Below are positions 9,001 through 15,734 of a stretch of DNA of 64,000 nt, piece after piece (position 1 is the first letter of the stretch; each line of letters begins with the position of its first letter). Both the position numbers and the translations under genes were made by a program. The stretch covers positions 1 through 64,000 of the forward strand of contig JAUVNS010000013.1 in NCBI GenBank assembly GCA_030599585.1. Direction: 5' to 3'. The notes under the pieces are model-generated. The model was not told where the DNA came from, searched no databases, and was given only the letters and a program-made list of their open reading frames with translations. This stretch comes from Promethearchaeota archaeon. GTDB taxonomy: Archaea > Asgardarchaeota > Lokiarchaeia > Sigyniarchaeales > SOKP01.

Positions 9001-11056
9001 CACTTACTTGCTCTTCCCATGTCACCCACGTTCCACTTGTTGAGGGATATCGCTCGCGCAGTGTCGAATTGTTTGCTACCCAAATGAGTTGACTGGTGCG
9101 GAGGTCATATGCAACGATATCGTAGCCCACCTCCCACACGACAAATGTATCACCGATCTGCAGGCTTCTTGCCGGTTGGGTATCTTCGGTACTGATGACT
9201 ATCGGTGAGGCCATAGAGCTCACGTTCCTGAGTATGACGCGCGATATGCCCGAGTAGAATTCAATCCACGCGACCAGGTCGCCGCAGATGCGCGCTTCAC
9301 GGACCATACCCGGGTTAGAGATTATATGGGGGGTGGCGACATCGTTAAGGTCGATGAGGTGGATTTGTCCTTGGGACGAAGCAGCATCAGTAAAGGCTGT
9401 GTATACCACGAGATTACCGCTGATATCGTTGAGCTGGTTATCGGTGCTACCCGCGGCTACGCTTATGAGTGGGGGGATTATATTAACACCATCAAGACGT
9501 TGTGCATAGATGATACCAGGCTCCCACACTCCATTAAGAGGGTCAAATGACTGACTTGTGTATACGACAATACGACTGACATCATCGGCACCCAACATAG
9601 GCGTCGTCTCTATGACGTCGGGAGTATTAGTAACCTCAATCACGGTGAATGGATTAGTAGATATTTCGGGTACTGAGAGTCGTTTGTAAAATATATCCAT
9701 ATCTGATCCCGAATTATCGTAATCCGTTAAATCTTCCCACGTAATGTGCACATTTCCAGCATAGTCAACTGTAATTGTGGGATACCTAGAATAACTTGTG
9801 CTCTCGGTGGAGACTACCTCGGTCGCGGTCCACGTACTGCTAACAGCATCCCATCTCTTATAAAATATATCCAAATCCGGTCCCGAATTAGCGTAATTCG
9901 TAAAATCATACCACACCACATGCACATTTTCGGCACCGTCCACAATAATCGCGGGAGGATAGGAATTACCTGTACTCTCGGTGGAGACCACCTCGGTCGT
10001 GGTCCACGTACTGCTAGCAGCATCCCGTCGCTTATAAAATATGTCCTCATCCGTTCCCGAATTGTCGTAATTCGTTAGATCACGCCACGCCATGTGCACA
10101 TTTCCTGTATAATCCACCACAATTGTGGGAGTAAAGGAATTATCTGTGCTCTCCGTGGAGACCACCTCGGTTGTGGTCCACGTACTGCTAACAACATCCC
10201 ATCGCTTATAAAATACGTCCCAATCCGCTCCCGAATTGTCGTAATTCGTTAGGTCACGCCACGCCACATGCACATATCCGACACCTTCCACTGCAATTGT
10301 GGAAAAACCAGAATCTAATGTGCTTTCGGTTGAAACTACCTCGGTCGCGGTCCACGTACTGCTAACAACATCCCATCGCTTATAAAATATGTCCCCATCC
10401 GTTCCCGAATTGCCGTAATTCGTGGAGTCCTCCCACGCCATGTGCACATTTCCTACACCGTCCACAGTAATCGTGGGATACTGAGAATCTAATGTGCTCT
10501 CGGTGGAGACCACCTCGGTTGTGGTCCACATACTGCTAGCAACATCCCATCTCTTATAAAATATATCCATATCCGTTCCCGAATTGGCGTAATTTGTGTA
10601 ATCGTACCATGCAATATGTACATTTCCGATATCGTCCACAGCAATCGTGGGAGACCGAGAATCTAATGTACTCTCGGTGGAGACCACCTCGGTCGTGGTC
10701 CACATACTGCTAACAACATCCCATCGTTTATAAAATATATCTTGATCCACTCCTGAATTGTCGTAATTTGTGTAATCATTCCACGCTATATGTACACTTC
10801 CGGCACTGTCCACTACAATCGTGGGATAACCAGAAGTACTTATGCTCTCGGTGGAAACCACCTCTGTCATTCCAAATTCTAAAGCAGAGTTTTTTAAATC
10901 CCTTGAAAATTTATCTGAATCATCAATAATTTCATCCTCTAATATTCCTCCGCTAATATTATTACCTGCAGACAAGGAAAATAGTAGAATACTTCCAAAT
11001 ATAAATAAGAATAGCAGTAATGAACCGATTTTTTTGATGGGTTTTTTATTTTTCAT
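1..11056 (-). CDS. Giant secreted beta-propeller / NosD-like beta-helix surface protein (partial, 3' end beyond left edge)
   Basis: One reading frame starts at the ATG at 11056-11054 and stays open to position 1, giving 3685 residues without a stop. I checked that the same frame codes at 848, 2297, 5111, 6785, 9683 and 11054. The N-terminus is a signal peptide (MKNKKPIKKIG, then a hydrophobic run ending near SLSAG). Domains in order: seven 58-residue repeats (about residues 60-465); a TolB-like propeller with blades such as GDLVAWIEF (about 470-790); SBBP-type propeller repeats with the theme STGVYVAGHT (about 790-1165); then NosD/CASH beta-helix modules built from 22-24-residue coils of the type NTITGNTANNNxxGIYL. 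Each module opens with a cassette containing YTWAEA or NWTWA, SGSGT and DPYVIENL. Acidic DTDGDGLxDGDE loops, like thrombospondin type 3 calcium sites, join the last modules. It is probably a cell-surface adhesin or glycan-binding protein; the ligand is unknown. The C-terminal anchor is outside the window. Confidence 0.85.
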   Translation of the reverse strand, partial: MKNKKPIKKIGSLLLFLFIFGSILLFSLSAGNNISGGILEDEIIDDSDKFSRDLKNSALEFGMTEVVSTESISTSGYPTIVVDSAGSVHIAWNDYTNYDNSGVDQDIFYKRWDVVSSMWTTTEVVSTESTLDSRSPTIAVDDIGNVHIAWYDYTNYANSGTDMDIFYKRWDVASSMWTTTEVVSTESTLDSQYPTITVDGVGNVHMAWEDSTNYGNSGTDGDIFYKRWDVVSSTWTATEVVSTESTLDSGFSTIAVEGVGYVHVAWRDLTNYDNSGADWDVFYKRWDVVSSTWTTTEVVSTESTDNSFTPTIVVDYTGNVHMAWRDLTNYDNSGTDEDIFYKRRDAASSTWTTTEVVSTESTGNSYPPAIIVDGAENVHVVWYDFTNYANSGPDLDIFYKRWDAVSSTWTATEVVSTESTSYSRYPTITVDYAGNVHITWEDLTDYDNSGSDMDIFYKRLSVPEISTNPFTVIEVTNTPDVIETTPMLGADDVSRIVVYTSQSFDPLNGVWEPGIIYAQRLDGVNIIPPLISVAAGSTDNQLNDISGNLVVYTAFTDAASSQGQIHLIDLNDVATPHIISNPGMVREARICGDLVAWIEFYSGISRVILRNVSSMASPIVISTEDTQPARSLQIGDTFVVWEVGYDIVAYDLRTSQLIWVANNSTLRERYPSTSGTWVTWEEQVSGTVSRICAVDVDSGDEPIVVIDDGGYNHGPTIDGDIIAYEALVYYGLNDLNYDIFAYRISTGETLAVTTRAGDQKLNCVFGNQVAYVDNGASTNDISVTTFWFDPSNLPPEMLWIRQFGTDGIDEAWVTSVDSTGVYVAGHTNGALPLQSNVGFEDAFVCKYDHNGNQLWIQQFGTTANDFILGSSIDSTGLYLTGILGSLGFVRKYNPYDGNTIWTQYFPPVAFEISVDFSGVYVVGSTIIEGNEDVFVRKFDHNGNELWNLQFGTLLNNADRGRAISVESTGVYIAGFTEGALPGQINEGGTDNFVRKYDIDTGSEIWTRQFGTPELERPIDVETDSTGVYIVGHTEGTLPGQTNAGDDDAYIRKYDHNGNEVWTHQFGTSEYDRISEVFTFASEVYVAGQTYGSLPSQTSAGSVDGFVRKYDQSGNEIWTHQFGTEAAEEAFGVAVDSTGAYVTGYTSGTLPGQTSSGGRDAFVAKLAFKNTPTGVGIKIIASPEVSLTFSEVTDVGYTQVIVNTENPGSEMPGFQFLGNYYDITTSATYTGAVTVSIAYDGTGMTFEEENALQLLHWNGTTWVDATTNIDTINNIIYGNVSSFSWFGIAHYSPLLPFVIDDDVSNGAGDYTWAEAVLESWCSGAGIGSNPYVIENLAINGGGGSGIMIRDSTAHFTIRNCTIFNSSAGIVLSTVNNGNITDNNCSNNGIGISLYSCESNRITGNIANNNTYEGIRLSYWCYRNTITGNTANNNSQYGINLHFLNTENTITGNTANNNLIGICLNEDGYLNAIINNTVNENSIGILVGGFYYTGCIYNNIAGNLISNNDDYGIYLAEWNAPYEHKNSFSRNIFLDNGVNAWDDGIINHWGNNYWDDYPGVDVNDDGIGDTPYFIPGYAGSQDNNPIWDDGDTPVSFVIDDDVSNGGGDYTWAEAALEPWCSGSGTELDPYVIENLIIDANGGNCITIRDSNVYFVIKNCMIFNSSTGIYLLNVQNGNIIENEIDISQNGIHLEGSSQNTILNNTIKSFMPEFWTYGIYLEGSSNNNISRNDITNGWDGLCLEYSSSNIISDNTVRESYYGFMVDSSFQNELINNSIIDAQAGFLVTESWSNTLSNNTALRNGFGFLLLGSFANTLTGNIANENVRGIQLDLFSQDNNITQNIASNNEKYGICLTASCNNNTITGNTVNNNLRSGIYLFSYCNDNDIIGNIADNNGHPGGGHGIYLEEYCDFNTISENTVPYNFDYGIYLISHCNNNTIVGNTAYNNHDGIYLQDYCDYNNITGNTANGNAVGISLNYNCNNNTITGNTVNNNLGSGIYLFSYCNDNDIIGNTAWNNGWYGDRHGYGIYLEYYCDFNTISGNTVNDNNDYGIFLYNCDYNTITGNTANRMDYGIFLNNYCDGNDIIGNTVNNNLWHGIYLFSYCNDNNIIGNTVYNNGHSGGGNGIYLEEYCDFNTISGNIVNSNHAGIYLISHCNNNTIVENNADSNHYGIYLTTSCNDNKIMGNDAYGNYDGIYLLDYCDNNTITGNTARDNINSGIFLHRYCNGNDIIGNTACSNDFQGIMLDYYCNGNNIIGNTANSNNFGIRLGLYCDNNTITGNIANNNFDSGIYLTSYCNDNTITGNTASNIGTSNQYIGIYLEEDCDFNNISGNIVNNNLECGIYLEDYCNDNDITGNTVNNNFNYGIYLINQCYGNYIRRNNASNIGTSNQDSGIYLEEMCDFNTISGNTVSNNEFYGIYLSTDCNYNNINGNSATNNDYGIYLQIRCNDNTITENTVNNNYDYGIRLRSGCDYNTITGNYISDNYYGISLYYKCSYNTISENTVNDNRDHGIFLVNNCIGNAIMGNTVNNNNYYGIYLSTNCDYNTINGNTANNNEQGIYLSGACDNNTITENTADNNYDYGISLTFNCDDNTITGNNASNIGTSNQDNGIYLEEMCDFNNISGNIVNNNNYYGIILDYGCDNNTLSGNTATNNDYGIHLEYYCEFNTISGNTVSNNNYYGIYLDSSDNIIYSNNMTNNLANALDSGINNQWDNGSLGNYWDDYPGMDLNDDGIGDSPYLISGSAGSQDNYPIWDDGPDFDSDGDSLFDRIEELLGTNPLVPDTDGDGLTDGDEVLNLYSDPLNYMDPVNLPFIIDGETTGVGAHNWTWAVTYKVCTGSGTYSDPYVIEGFEINAGGSVSGIEIRNSDVYFIIKNCKVYNAGSVGHEAGIKLEHVNNGLLINNIASNNERCGIYLNDVSNNTISGNTANNNFGDTYLGYGIWFYSNCYNNVISGNTLINNTRYGIYLMYGGNNIISGNMLYTNNIGIGLWRSSNNTILGNIVNNTVWFGIYLMYSGNNTISENTVNNTAKNGIYLWTSSNNTISGNIVNNNIQNGIYLWTSSNNTILGNTVNNNNNNGIYLDYSNNNTIFDNIAQYNNIGICLNYSDSNTVTDNTASDNYNYGIFLENHCNDNIIEGNTANENIIGIYLNRYCNNNDITSNTANNNYNSGIYLVLSCNDNYIVGNTASNIGTSNQDNGIYLEEDCDFNYISGSIANSNNDYGIYLISHCDYNDITGNTANENSIGIYLTYYCNNNTITDTITGNDANNNNDYGIYLEDHCDNNTITGNTANENHYGIYLASFCNYNYIMGNDASNIGTPKQNIGIYLENYCYFNILSGNTVNENAFGIRLSDYCNENTITGNTVNNNHFYGISLYSDCDDNDITGNTVNDNNYGIYLADHSSSNLITGNTANENAYGIKLMAYSNNNLIYHNNFINNYNAQAYESGANNHWYYFDLMEGNYWSDYIGQDDGSGIGKHAIAGDGIGDNNIPWYSDYYPFIDIDGWLLIDSDNDGLLDLYEETVFGTDPLLPDTDGDGLLDGAEINNYGTDPNNWDSDGDGLSDGEEVNTYGTDPLIPDTDGDGLTDGDEVLNLYSDPLNYMDPVNLPIFIDGDATGVGAHNWTWALNFKICTGLGTYSDPYVVEDFVISNPSGYGILVMHSTAYFVIRNCTIFNSDLGIVLSYVENGKL
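144..358. repeat. Direct repeat, copy A (module-opening cassette)
   Basis: This stretch aligns with 2526-2740 at a constant offset of 2382 bp (794 codons) and no visible indel. It encodes the end of an acidic DTDGDGLTDGDE loop and the opening cassette of a beta-helix module. Near-identity at the DNA level suggests recent duplication or gene conversion. Confidence 0.8.
600..6990 (-). repeat. Long array of 66-72-bp beta-helix coil repeats
   Basis: About ninety degenerate copies of a coil unit encode NTITGN(T/I)xNNNxxGIYLxxxC-type coils. On the + strand the core reads like gtgtttcccgtaatggtatt. Blocks of several coils are duplicated almost exactly: 4582-4750 matches 5245-5413 (663-bp offset), and 5036-5128 matches 5402-5494 (366-bp offset). 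Both offsets are whole numbers of codons, so expansion keeps the frame. This is protein repeat, not CRISPR. Confidence 0.85.
2526..2740. repeat. Direct repeat, copy B (module-opening cassette)
   Basis: Partner of the copy at 144-358. Both lie in the same reading frame of the giant gene, 794 codons apart. Confidence 0.8.
9655..10875 (-). repeat. Seven tandem 174-bp (58-residue) repeats inside the giant protein
   Basis: The unit contains TEVVSTEST, then TIxVDxxGNVHxAW, NYxNSGxDxDIFYKR and SSxWTT. The DIFYKR codons recur at exact 174-bp steps from about 9687 to 10731, so the copies differ only by substitutions. The theme is propeller-blade-like; seven blades could close one propeller. Confidence 0.85.
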
Positions 11057-11575
11057 TTTTTTAATTCACTCAATTTTTTGATAATCTCATTTTCTGGTCA
11101 AAAATTTTATAAAAATGGAATTTTTTTTACAAATATGTGAGCCTTAATTTTTTACTTGGATTTACATTAATGTATAATAATGGTCTTATCGTATATAAAA
11201 TTATAATTTTTTTTTTGTCAATATTGTATAGATTACTAATTACAGTTTTTGGTAAAAAAATTATTTTGATTTTTATTATGTAGTTTAGTATGGAGATGAA
11301 ACAATGCCATATTAGATAGTCAATGGGACAGACCCATATTTAAATATTTTTATATCTATTTACAAAAAAGATGTTCTTAGCTGAGGCGAGTATTAATCAT
11401 CTGCTTGTAAGAGAAGAAGATTTTTAAATTTTCAATAAAAGCTTAGATAACCTCTAATTCGTTAAGGAATAGGTATTAAAATGGAGCTAATAAAAATGAA
11501 AAAAAAGAGAAAATTGTTCTTCTTTTGTGAACTTCTTCGCCAATACTAACTCTATACATCATCTTCCGGAGTTAT
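11057..11575. other. 519-bp intergenic region upstream of the giant gene
   Basis: No gene is seen here. It lies between the stop of the 11576-14266 gene and the start of the giant gene, both on the minus strand. A TATA-like stretch at about 11105-11116 (attttataaaaa on the + strand) sits roughly 50 bp upstream of the giant gene's ATG and could be its promoter. The rest is AT-rich. Confidence 0.5.
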
Positions 11576-14266
11576 TTATTTTTCTAATTTTATTGGAAAA
11601 AATAGTTGATTTTTGTAGGCTTCATAGACCATGAAATTAGCTTCTTGATCTGAAATATTCATTTCTCGTATGAGGGTAGAAGTGAGTTCTGCAGGATAAA
11701 ACCCATCAGATCTTGAATTAAGATCGTTTAAGAGGGTTAAAAATGCTTCTGTAGCATCGTATTTATTCATTTGTTTTATGTTAATTTGGCATTTTTTATT
11801 CAAATTCAAATCAAGTCCCGTTTCAATCGCATCCTCAAAATCGTTGAAAACTTGGATTTCACCGTCAAAGTTTTTTAAATCATTAATATGTCTAATTTCA
11901 TAAGCCCTTAAAACCTGTCCACACTGTTCTTTTACTAGATCTCCAAGACTGTTATGAGAAACTAAACCTAATCTAAGATATTCACCATCCATGAGGGTTA
12001 TTGTAAATTCATTATACTCAATAACATTATCTCTACCTCCACCTCCATCCCCAACTGGTAAACCCATTTGTTTAGCCAGTTCATCTTTAAAATTTCCCAT
12101 AGCAGATATAAAGCCAGTGAATAAATTTTCATCCAACCCAATACCGCCATGAATGGCAATTTTAGAGAGACATAAGCCTGAGTCATTATGTATGGCTAAA
12201 ATTGTAAGAATACTCGTGACATCTTGAAAGTATTGTGCTTTTGATAACTGTTCTTCGCTTAGTTTTCGTGATGTTTTTATTTTATCTTTTTTTGGCAACT
12301 TTCTCATTACAATTCCAGCAATTATAATTGCCGCTATTACAATACTACTAATAATAATGATAAAAACTATGTCGAGGGAGGATTGTTCTGGAGGGAGTTC
12401 CTTTATGAGAGTTACTTCAGCATAATTGACATTACCAACAGTATCATTTACATAGATTTTAACTAGAAAATGGCCTTCAGGTAATAAATTCCATATTGAA
12501 AAGGGCAAGTCAATTACTACATTATTACCGGGGCTCGCGATAAATCCATATTCGATATTTGAATAATTAATGGTGACCCAAAGCTTATCGAAATTAACAT
12601 CAGAAAAATTAATTATAAACTCGAACGGTAATGCCCATATTAAGCCATTTGTAGGGTAAATTATGGCAATTTCTGGAATTAAGTCATCCTTGATAACGAT
12701 GACGCTTTCGAAATCTATATTCCATGCAATATCTCGAGCATAAAAGGTAATATTTACAATACCGTCATTTAACACATCCCATGCGTCTTGGTCGATTGTA
12801 TCGTTTTCTGTAATGTAGTATTTTATACCGCCATTATTTATTGTATACCACATGGAATAGATATAAGTTTCATTGACAAATATATTAAATTCAGGAGCAG
12901 TAGCACCATACCCACTTGAGGTAGGAATATTAATTGTAATACTGGGAGGTCCGTGGTCCACAATTGGAAGATCATCTATTGAATTTGCTCCACCAGGAAT
13001 ATTAAACGGAATATCACCAATATTATCGTTATTTAAATCGAAACCGGTGTAATTATCCCAATAATTCCCAACTATTGTATTATTCCAAAAATTTGCCGTC
13101 CCGTTATCAAAAACATGAAGTCCATTTGAAATAAAGGAATTTCTATAGAATACATTATTATCGTTCAATTGAGTGTGAAGTTGAAGCCCGAAACCATTAT
13201 TATCTTTAATAATATTATCGCGAAACTCGTTGTCGTCGCAATTAGTGTACATTCTTATCCCATAATTTGTTGTATCACTTATAAAATTACCAATTATATT
13301 GCTCTCATAACAAGCGCTCATTGAAATTGCAATAGAACCACCTGAAATTGTATTGCGAATAATATCACTTTGATCGGATAATAAAAGATACACTCCATTA
13401 TTATTGATTATTTGATTATTTGATATTGAAGTGTTATCAGATGTGATCACCCTTATTCCATCATTATTAAGATCCTCAATTATATTTTGTGAGATAATAT
13501 TATGATCACTACTACTTTCAACTCTTATTCCAAAATCTTGCTGAGTTGTAATTGTATTTTTAATGGTATTATTATATACCAAGTTTTTTTTACAGTTATC
13601 ATAAAAAACTATTCCATTATCATTATTATCAATTATAATATTTTCCAGAATATCGTTATCATCGCAAAAGTCTTCAAGATATATTCCAGTATTTTGGAGA
13701 GCTGTACCATCATTTTTTATTGTATTTCCAAGGATTCTGTTGTTTATACAATTTAAAGATAAATACATTCCCTGCATACCATTATTAATTAATTGATTTC
13801 TCGAAATTGTATTATTGACACAACTAACCATGTAAAGTCCGTTATCTATGTTGTTTGATAGAACATTATTAACTAAGGTTCCCTTATTCGTATTTTCTAA
13901 CTTAATTCCATTAGTAGTATCAAAAACAGTAACATTTCTAATTGTAAAATAAACATTAACAGAATTTTCAATAAAAATACCACAACCTATTGGAGAAGCA
14001 CTTGCATTAATTATCATGTTTTCAATTAAATAGGGGTTATCCCAAGTACCTGATCCAGAACACCATTCCGTATTATTCGCAACGGTCCAATTTAAATTAG
14101 TTATATGGATAAATGTAAAGTTATTCCAAAATCCTGCGGATTTTAAATTAAATTCTCTAATTTCTAAATCCTCTTGAGCAGTTTCATGATAATTATTCAT
14201 ATTATTTTGAATAGAAATTGAAAACATTATCAGAAATAGTATTAAAAAAGCAAAAATATGTTTCAT
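11576..14266 (-). CDS. Membrane receptor-like protein: extracellular NosD-like beta-helix, one TM helix, cytosolic longin/roadblock-like domain
   Basis: The 896-residue protein has a signal peptide (MKHIFAFLILFLIMF). A NosD-like parallel beta-helix follows (about residues 60-430), ending in the typical GNYWDNYTGFDLNNDNIGD motif. Next come beta-sandwich-like segments (about 440-625) and a transmembrane helix at about 633-654. A basic stop-transfer stretch (MRKLPKKDK) leads to about 240 cytosolic residues. Near 690-820 the cytosolic part has a longin/roadblock-like pattern: LTILAIHNDSGLCLSK, then DENLFTGFISAMGNFKDE, then an NEFTITLMDGEYLRL strand. A helical C-terminal tail follows. The layout suggests a surface sensor that signals through a domain type that binds small GTPases. 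The cytosolic call rests on pattern only. The neighbouring genes at 15.7-19.6 kb are GTPase-related. Confidence 0.75.
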   Translation of the reverse strand: MKHIFAFLILFLIMFSISIQNNMNNYHETAQEDLEIREFNLKSAGFWNNFTFIHITNLNWTVANNTEWCSGSGTWDNPYLIENMIINASASPIGCGIFIENSVNVYFTIRNVTVFDTTNGIKLENTNKGTLVNNVLSNNIDNGLYMVSCVNNTISRNQLINNGMQGMYLSLNCINNRILGNTIKNDGTALQNTGIYLEDFCDDNDILENIIIDNNDNGIVFYDNCKKNLVYNNTIKNTITTQQDFGIRVESSSDHNIISQNIIEDLNNDGIRVITSDNTSISNNQIINNNGVYLLLSDQSDIIRNTISGGSIAISMSACYESNIIGNFISDTTNYGIRMYTNCDDNEFRDNIIKDNNGFGLQLHTQLNDNNVFYRNSFISNGLHVFDNGTANFWNNTIVGNYWDNYTGFDLNNDNIGDIPFNIPGGANSIDDLPIVDHGPPSITINIPTSSGYGATAPEFNIFVNETYIYSMWYTINNGGIKYYITENDTIDQDAWDVLNDGIVNITFYARDIAWNIDFESVIVIKDDLIPEIAIIYPTNGLIWALPFEFIINFSDVNFDKLWVTINYSNIEYGFIASPGNNVVIDLPFSIWNLLPEGHFLVKIYVNDTVGNVNYAEVTLIKELPPEQSSLDIVFIIIISSIVIAAIIIAGIVMRKLPKKDKIKTSRKLSEEQLSKAQYFQDVTSILTILAIHNDSGLCLSKIAIHGGIGLDENLFTGFISAMGNFKDELAKQMGLPVGDGGGGRDNVIEYNEFTITLMDGEYLRLGLVSHNSLGDLVKEQCGQVLRAYEIRHINDLKNFDGEIQVFNDFEDAIETGLDLNLNKKCQINIKQMNKYDATEAFLTLLNDLNSRSDGFYPAELTSTLIREMNISDQEANFMVYEAYKNQLFFPIKLEK

Positions 14267-14455
14267 TTTTATTTTTATTATAAAAATCCCCTTTTATACC
14301 TTACGTATTATAATTTTCCTATAACAGCTGGTCTTTCATATAGTCCTACACACTAATAATTAAAGTAGGGCTATAAAAAATTATTTATTTGCCAAAAAAT
14401 GAAAAGATAAATAAAAAAAATAATTTAAAACTATAACAAAGTAGATGTTAATTAT
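14267..14455. promoter_or_regulatory. Divergent promoter region
   Basis: The 189-bp AT-rich gap separates two divergently transcribed genes. A TATA-like run (aataatttaaaac, about 14420-14432) lies some 25-35 bp before the ATG at 14456, which fits an archaeal promoter with a short leader. No clear operator was seen. Confidence 0.4.
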
Positions 14456-15337
14456 ATGGTAGTTCAAAAAGTATACCATTGTAATAACGAAATATTAGAA
14501 TGGAAATGGTCTTCAGATAACGAATTAATGCCACAGCACATGTGGACTTCGACATTTCTAATTGACGGGTTGTTAATTGACGCAGGTGCTCCAGGAGGGG
14601 TAGATGATTTACGAGATTTTATCAACTCTCTTAACTCCAAGAACATGGTGGAAAAGTGTGTAATTACGCATAACCACGAAGATCATTGCGGGGGAGGGCG
14701 TATGCTTCAAAAAGAATTTAAGATTCCCGTATTTGCAAATAAATTGGCTATTTCGTTATTGAGGGAAAAAAAAAATTATCCCGATTATCGTCAAATGGTT
14801 TGGGGTGTTGATTATCGCCCTTTTGAAGCTGAAGTATTAAAAGATCCAATTAAATCTAAATCAAGTAAATATATTTTTGATATAGTAGATACACCTGGAC
14901 ACGCTCCTGAATTAATTAGTTTAGTTGAACGAAAACAACAGTGGGCATTTATCACCGACGCAGTAATGCCAAAATATAAAATGATATTTGGTAAACATAC
15001 AGATATTCCCGAAGATATCTCCCTTATATTTCAATCAATCAAAAAATTATATGATTTCACAAAAGGAATGGACAATTTGCTTCTCTTCACTTCCGGGAAA
15101 GGAGTTTTTAAAGGCAGATCGTTCTTAAAAGATAGAATGGATGAGATTAATTCATTACATTTGAATGCTCATAGATTTCAAAACGAAGCTAATCAAAAAG
15201 GACTACTGAATAAGCAACTTTTAAGATACGTCTTAAAAAAGATGTTCGAACGAGAAAATTTTGTAGGCATACTTACTCGTGGAGGATTATCTAATAAAAA
15301 TTTGATAGTATCGCTACTCGAATGGCCTATGGAGTAA
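14456..15337 (+). CDS. MBL-fold metallo-hydrolase
   Basis: The 293-residue protein has the metallo-beta-lactamase signature HNHEDHCGGG near residues 79-88. A second metal region is DTPGHAPE near 149, and a later Asp lies in FITDAVMPKY. These supply the His/Asp ligands for a di-metal site. The last 100 residues are mostly helical, as in glyoxalase II-like and LACTB2-like members. The substrate cannot be told from sequence; hydrolysis of a thioester, lactone or phosphodiester is possible. It is transcribed alone, divergently from the beta-helix receptor gene. The ATG at 14456 is the first start and gives a complete domain. Confidence 0.8.
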   Translation: MVVQKVYHCNNEILEWKWSSDNELMPQHMWTSTFLIDGLLIDAGAPGGVDDLRDFINSLNSKNMVEKCVITHNHEDHCGGGRMLQKEFKIPVFANKLAISLLREKKNYPDYRQMVWGVDYRPFEAEVLKDPIKSKSSKYIFDIVDTPGHAPELISLVERKQQWAFITDAVMPKYKMIFGKHTDIPEDISLIFQSIKKLYDFTKGMDNLLLFTSGKGVFKGRSFLKDRMDEINSLHLNAHRFQNEANQKGLLNKQLLRYVLKKMFERENFVGILTRGGLSNKNLIVSLLEWPME

Positions 15338-15384
15338 AACAGAGATTAAAGAAGATTAATGATATTAACCAATCTTTCACTGTA

Positions 15385-15588
15385 CTATGATTTTTTTATC
15401 TCATCAATTGAATGGGATAATAATGTTAATCTTCCCATGATATGAGTGAAAAAATTTGACATTATGTCTTCAATTTTATTGCTTCTCATTAATATTGCTA
15501 CTGCTTCGCTGTAGGTCTTACATCCATATACTTCTTTAATCTTTTTAAGATCATCTTTTATTTTTTCATTCAAATCTATTGTTGGCAT
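15385..15588 (-). CDS. Small ribbon-helix-helix-like protein
   Basis: A 67-residue protein beginning MPTIDLNEKIKDDLKKIKEVY. A short beta strand followed by two helices (KTYSEAVAILMRS) resembles the ribbon-helix-helix fold of antitoxins and small archaeal repressors. No toxin gene lies beside it. It shares a divergent upstream region with the coiled-coil gene at 15735, so it might regulate that operon; this is inference. The size and clear N-terminal pattern argue that it is real. Confidence 0.55.
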   Translation of the reverse strand: MPTIDLNEKIKDDLKKIKEVYGCKTYSEAVAILMRSNKIEDIMSNFFTHIMGRLTLLSHSIDEIKKS

Positions 15589-15734
15589 AATACTCTAGAA
15601 GAATGTTGTATATATAAATTTTGTCATTAGAATGTTAAATTATAATATTTTAAAAACATTTATATGCTAATGATACTATAAAAATGTGTAAATATATTTG
15701 TTAAAGCAAAATTATATCAAAAAAAAATTGAATC

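Noticed and set aside
316-10078. Many small open frames on both strands within the first 11 kb
   Set aside because: All lie in other frames of the giant minus-strand gene and repeat its periodicity; they are shadows.
1-11056. The region as a decayed pseudogene, because no long bounded frame is evident
   Set aside because: The minus-strand frame is open from ATG 11056 to the edge and in the same phase at six checked points; it only lacks an end inside the window.
15385-15588. Toxin-antitoxin pair
   Set aside because: The ribbon-helix-helix-like gene has no adjacent toxin candidate on its strand.
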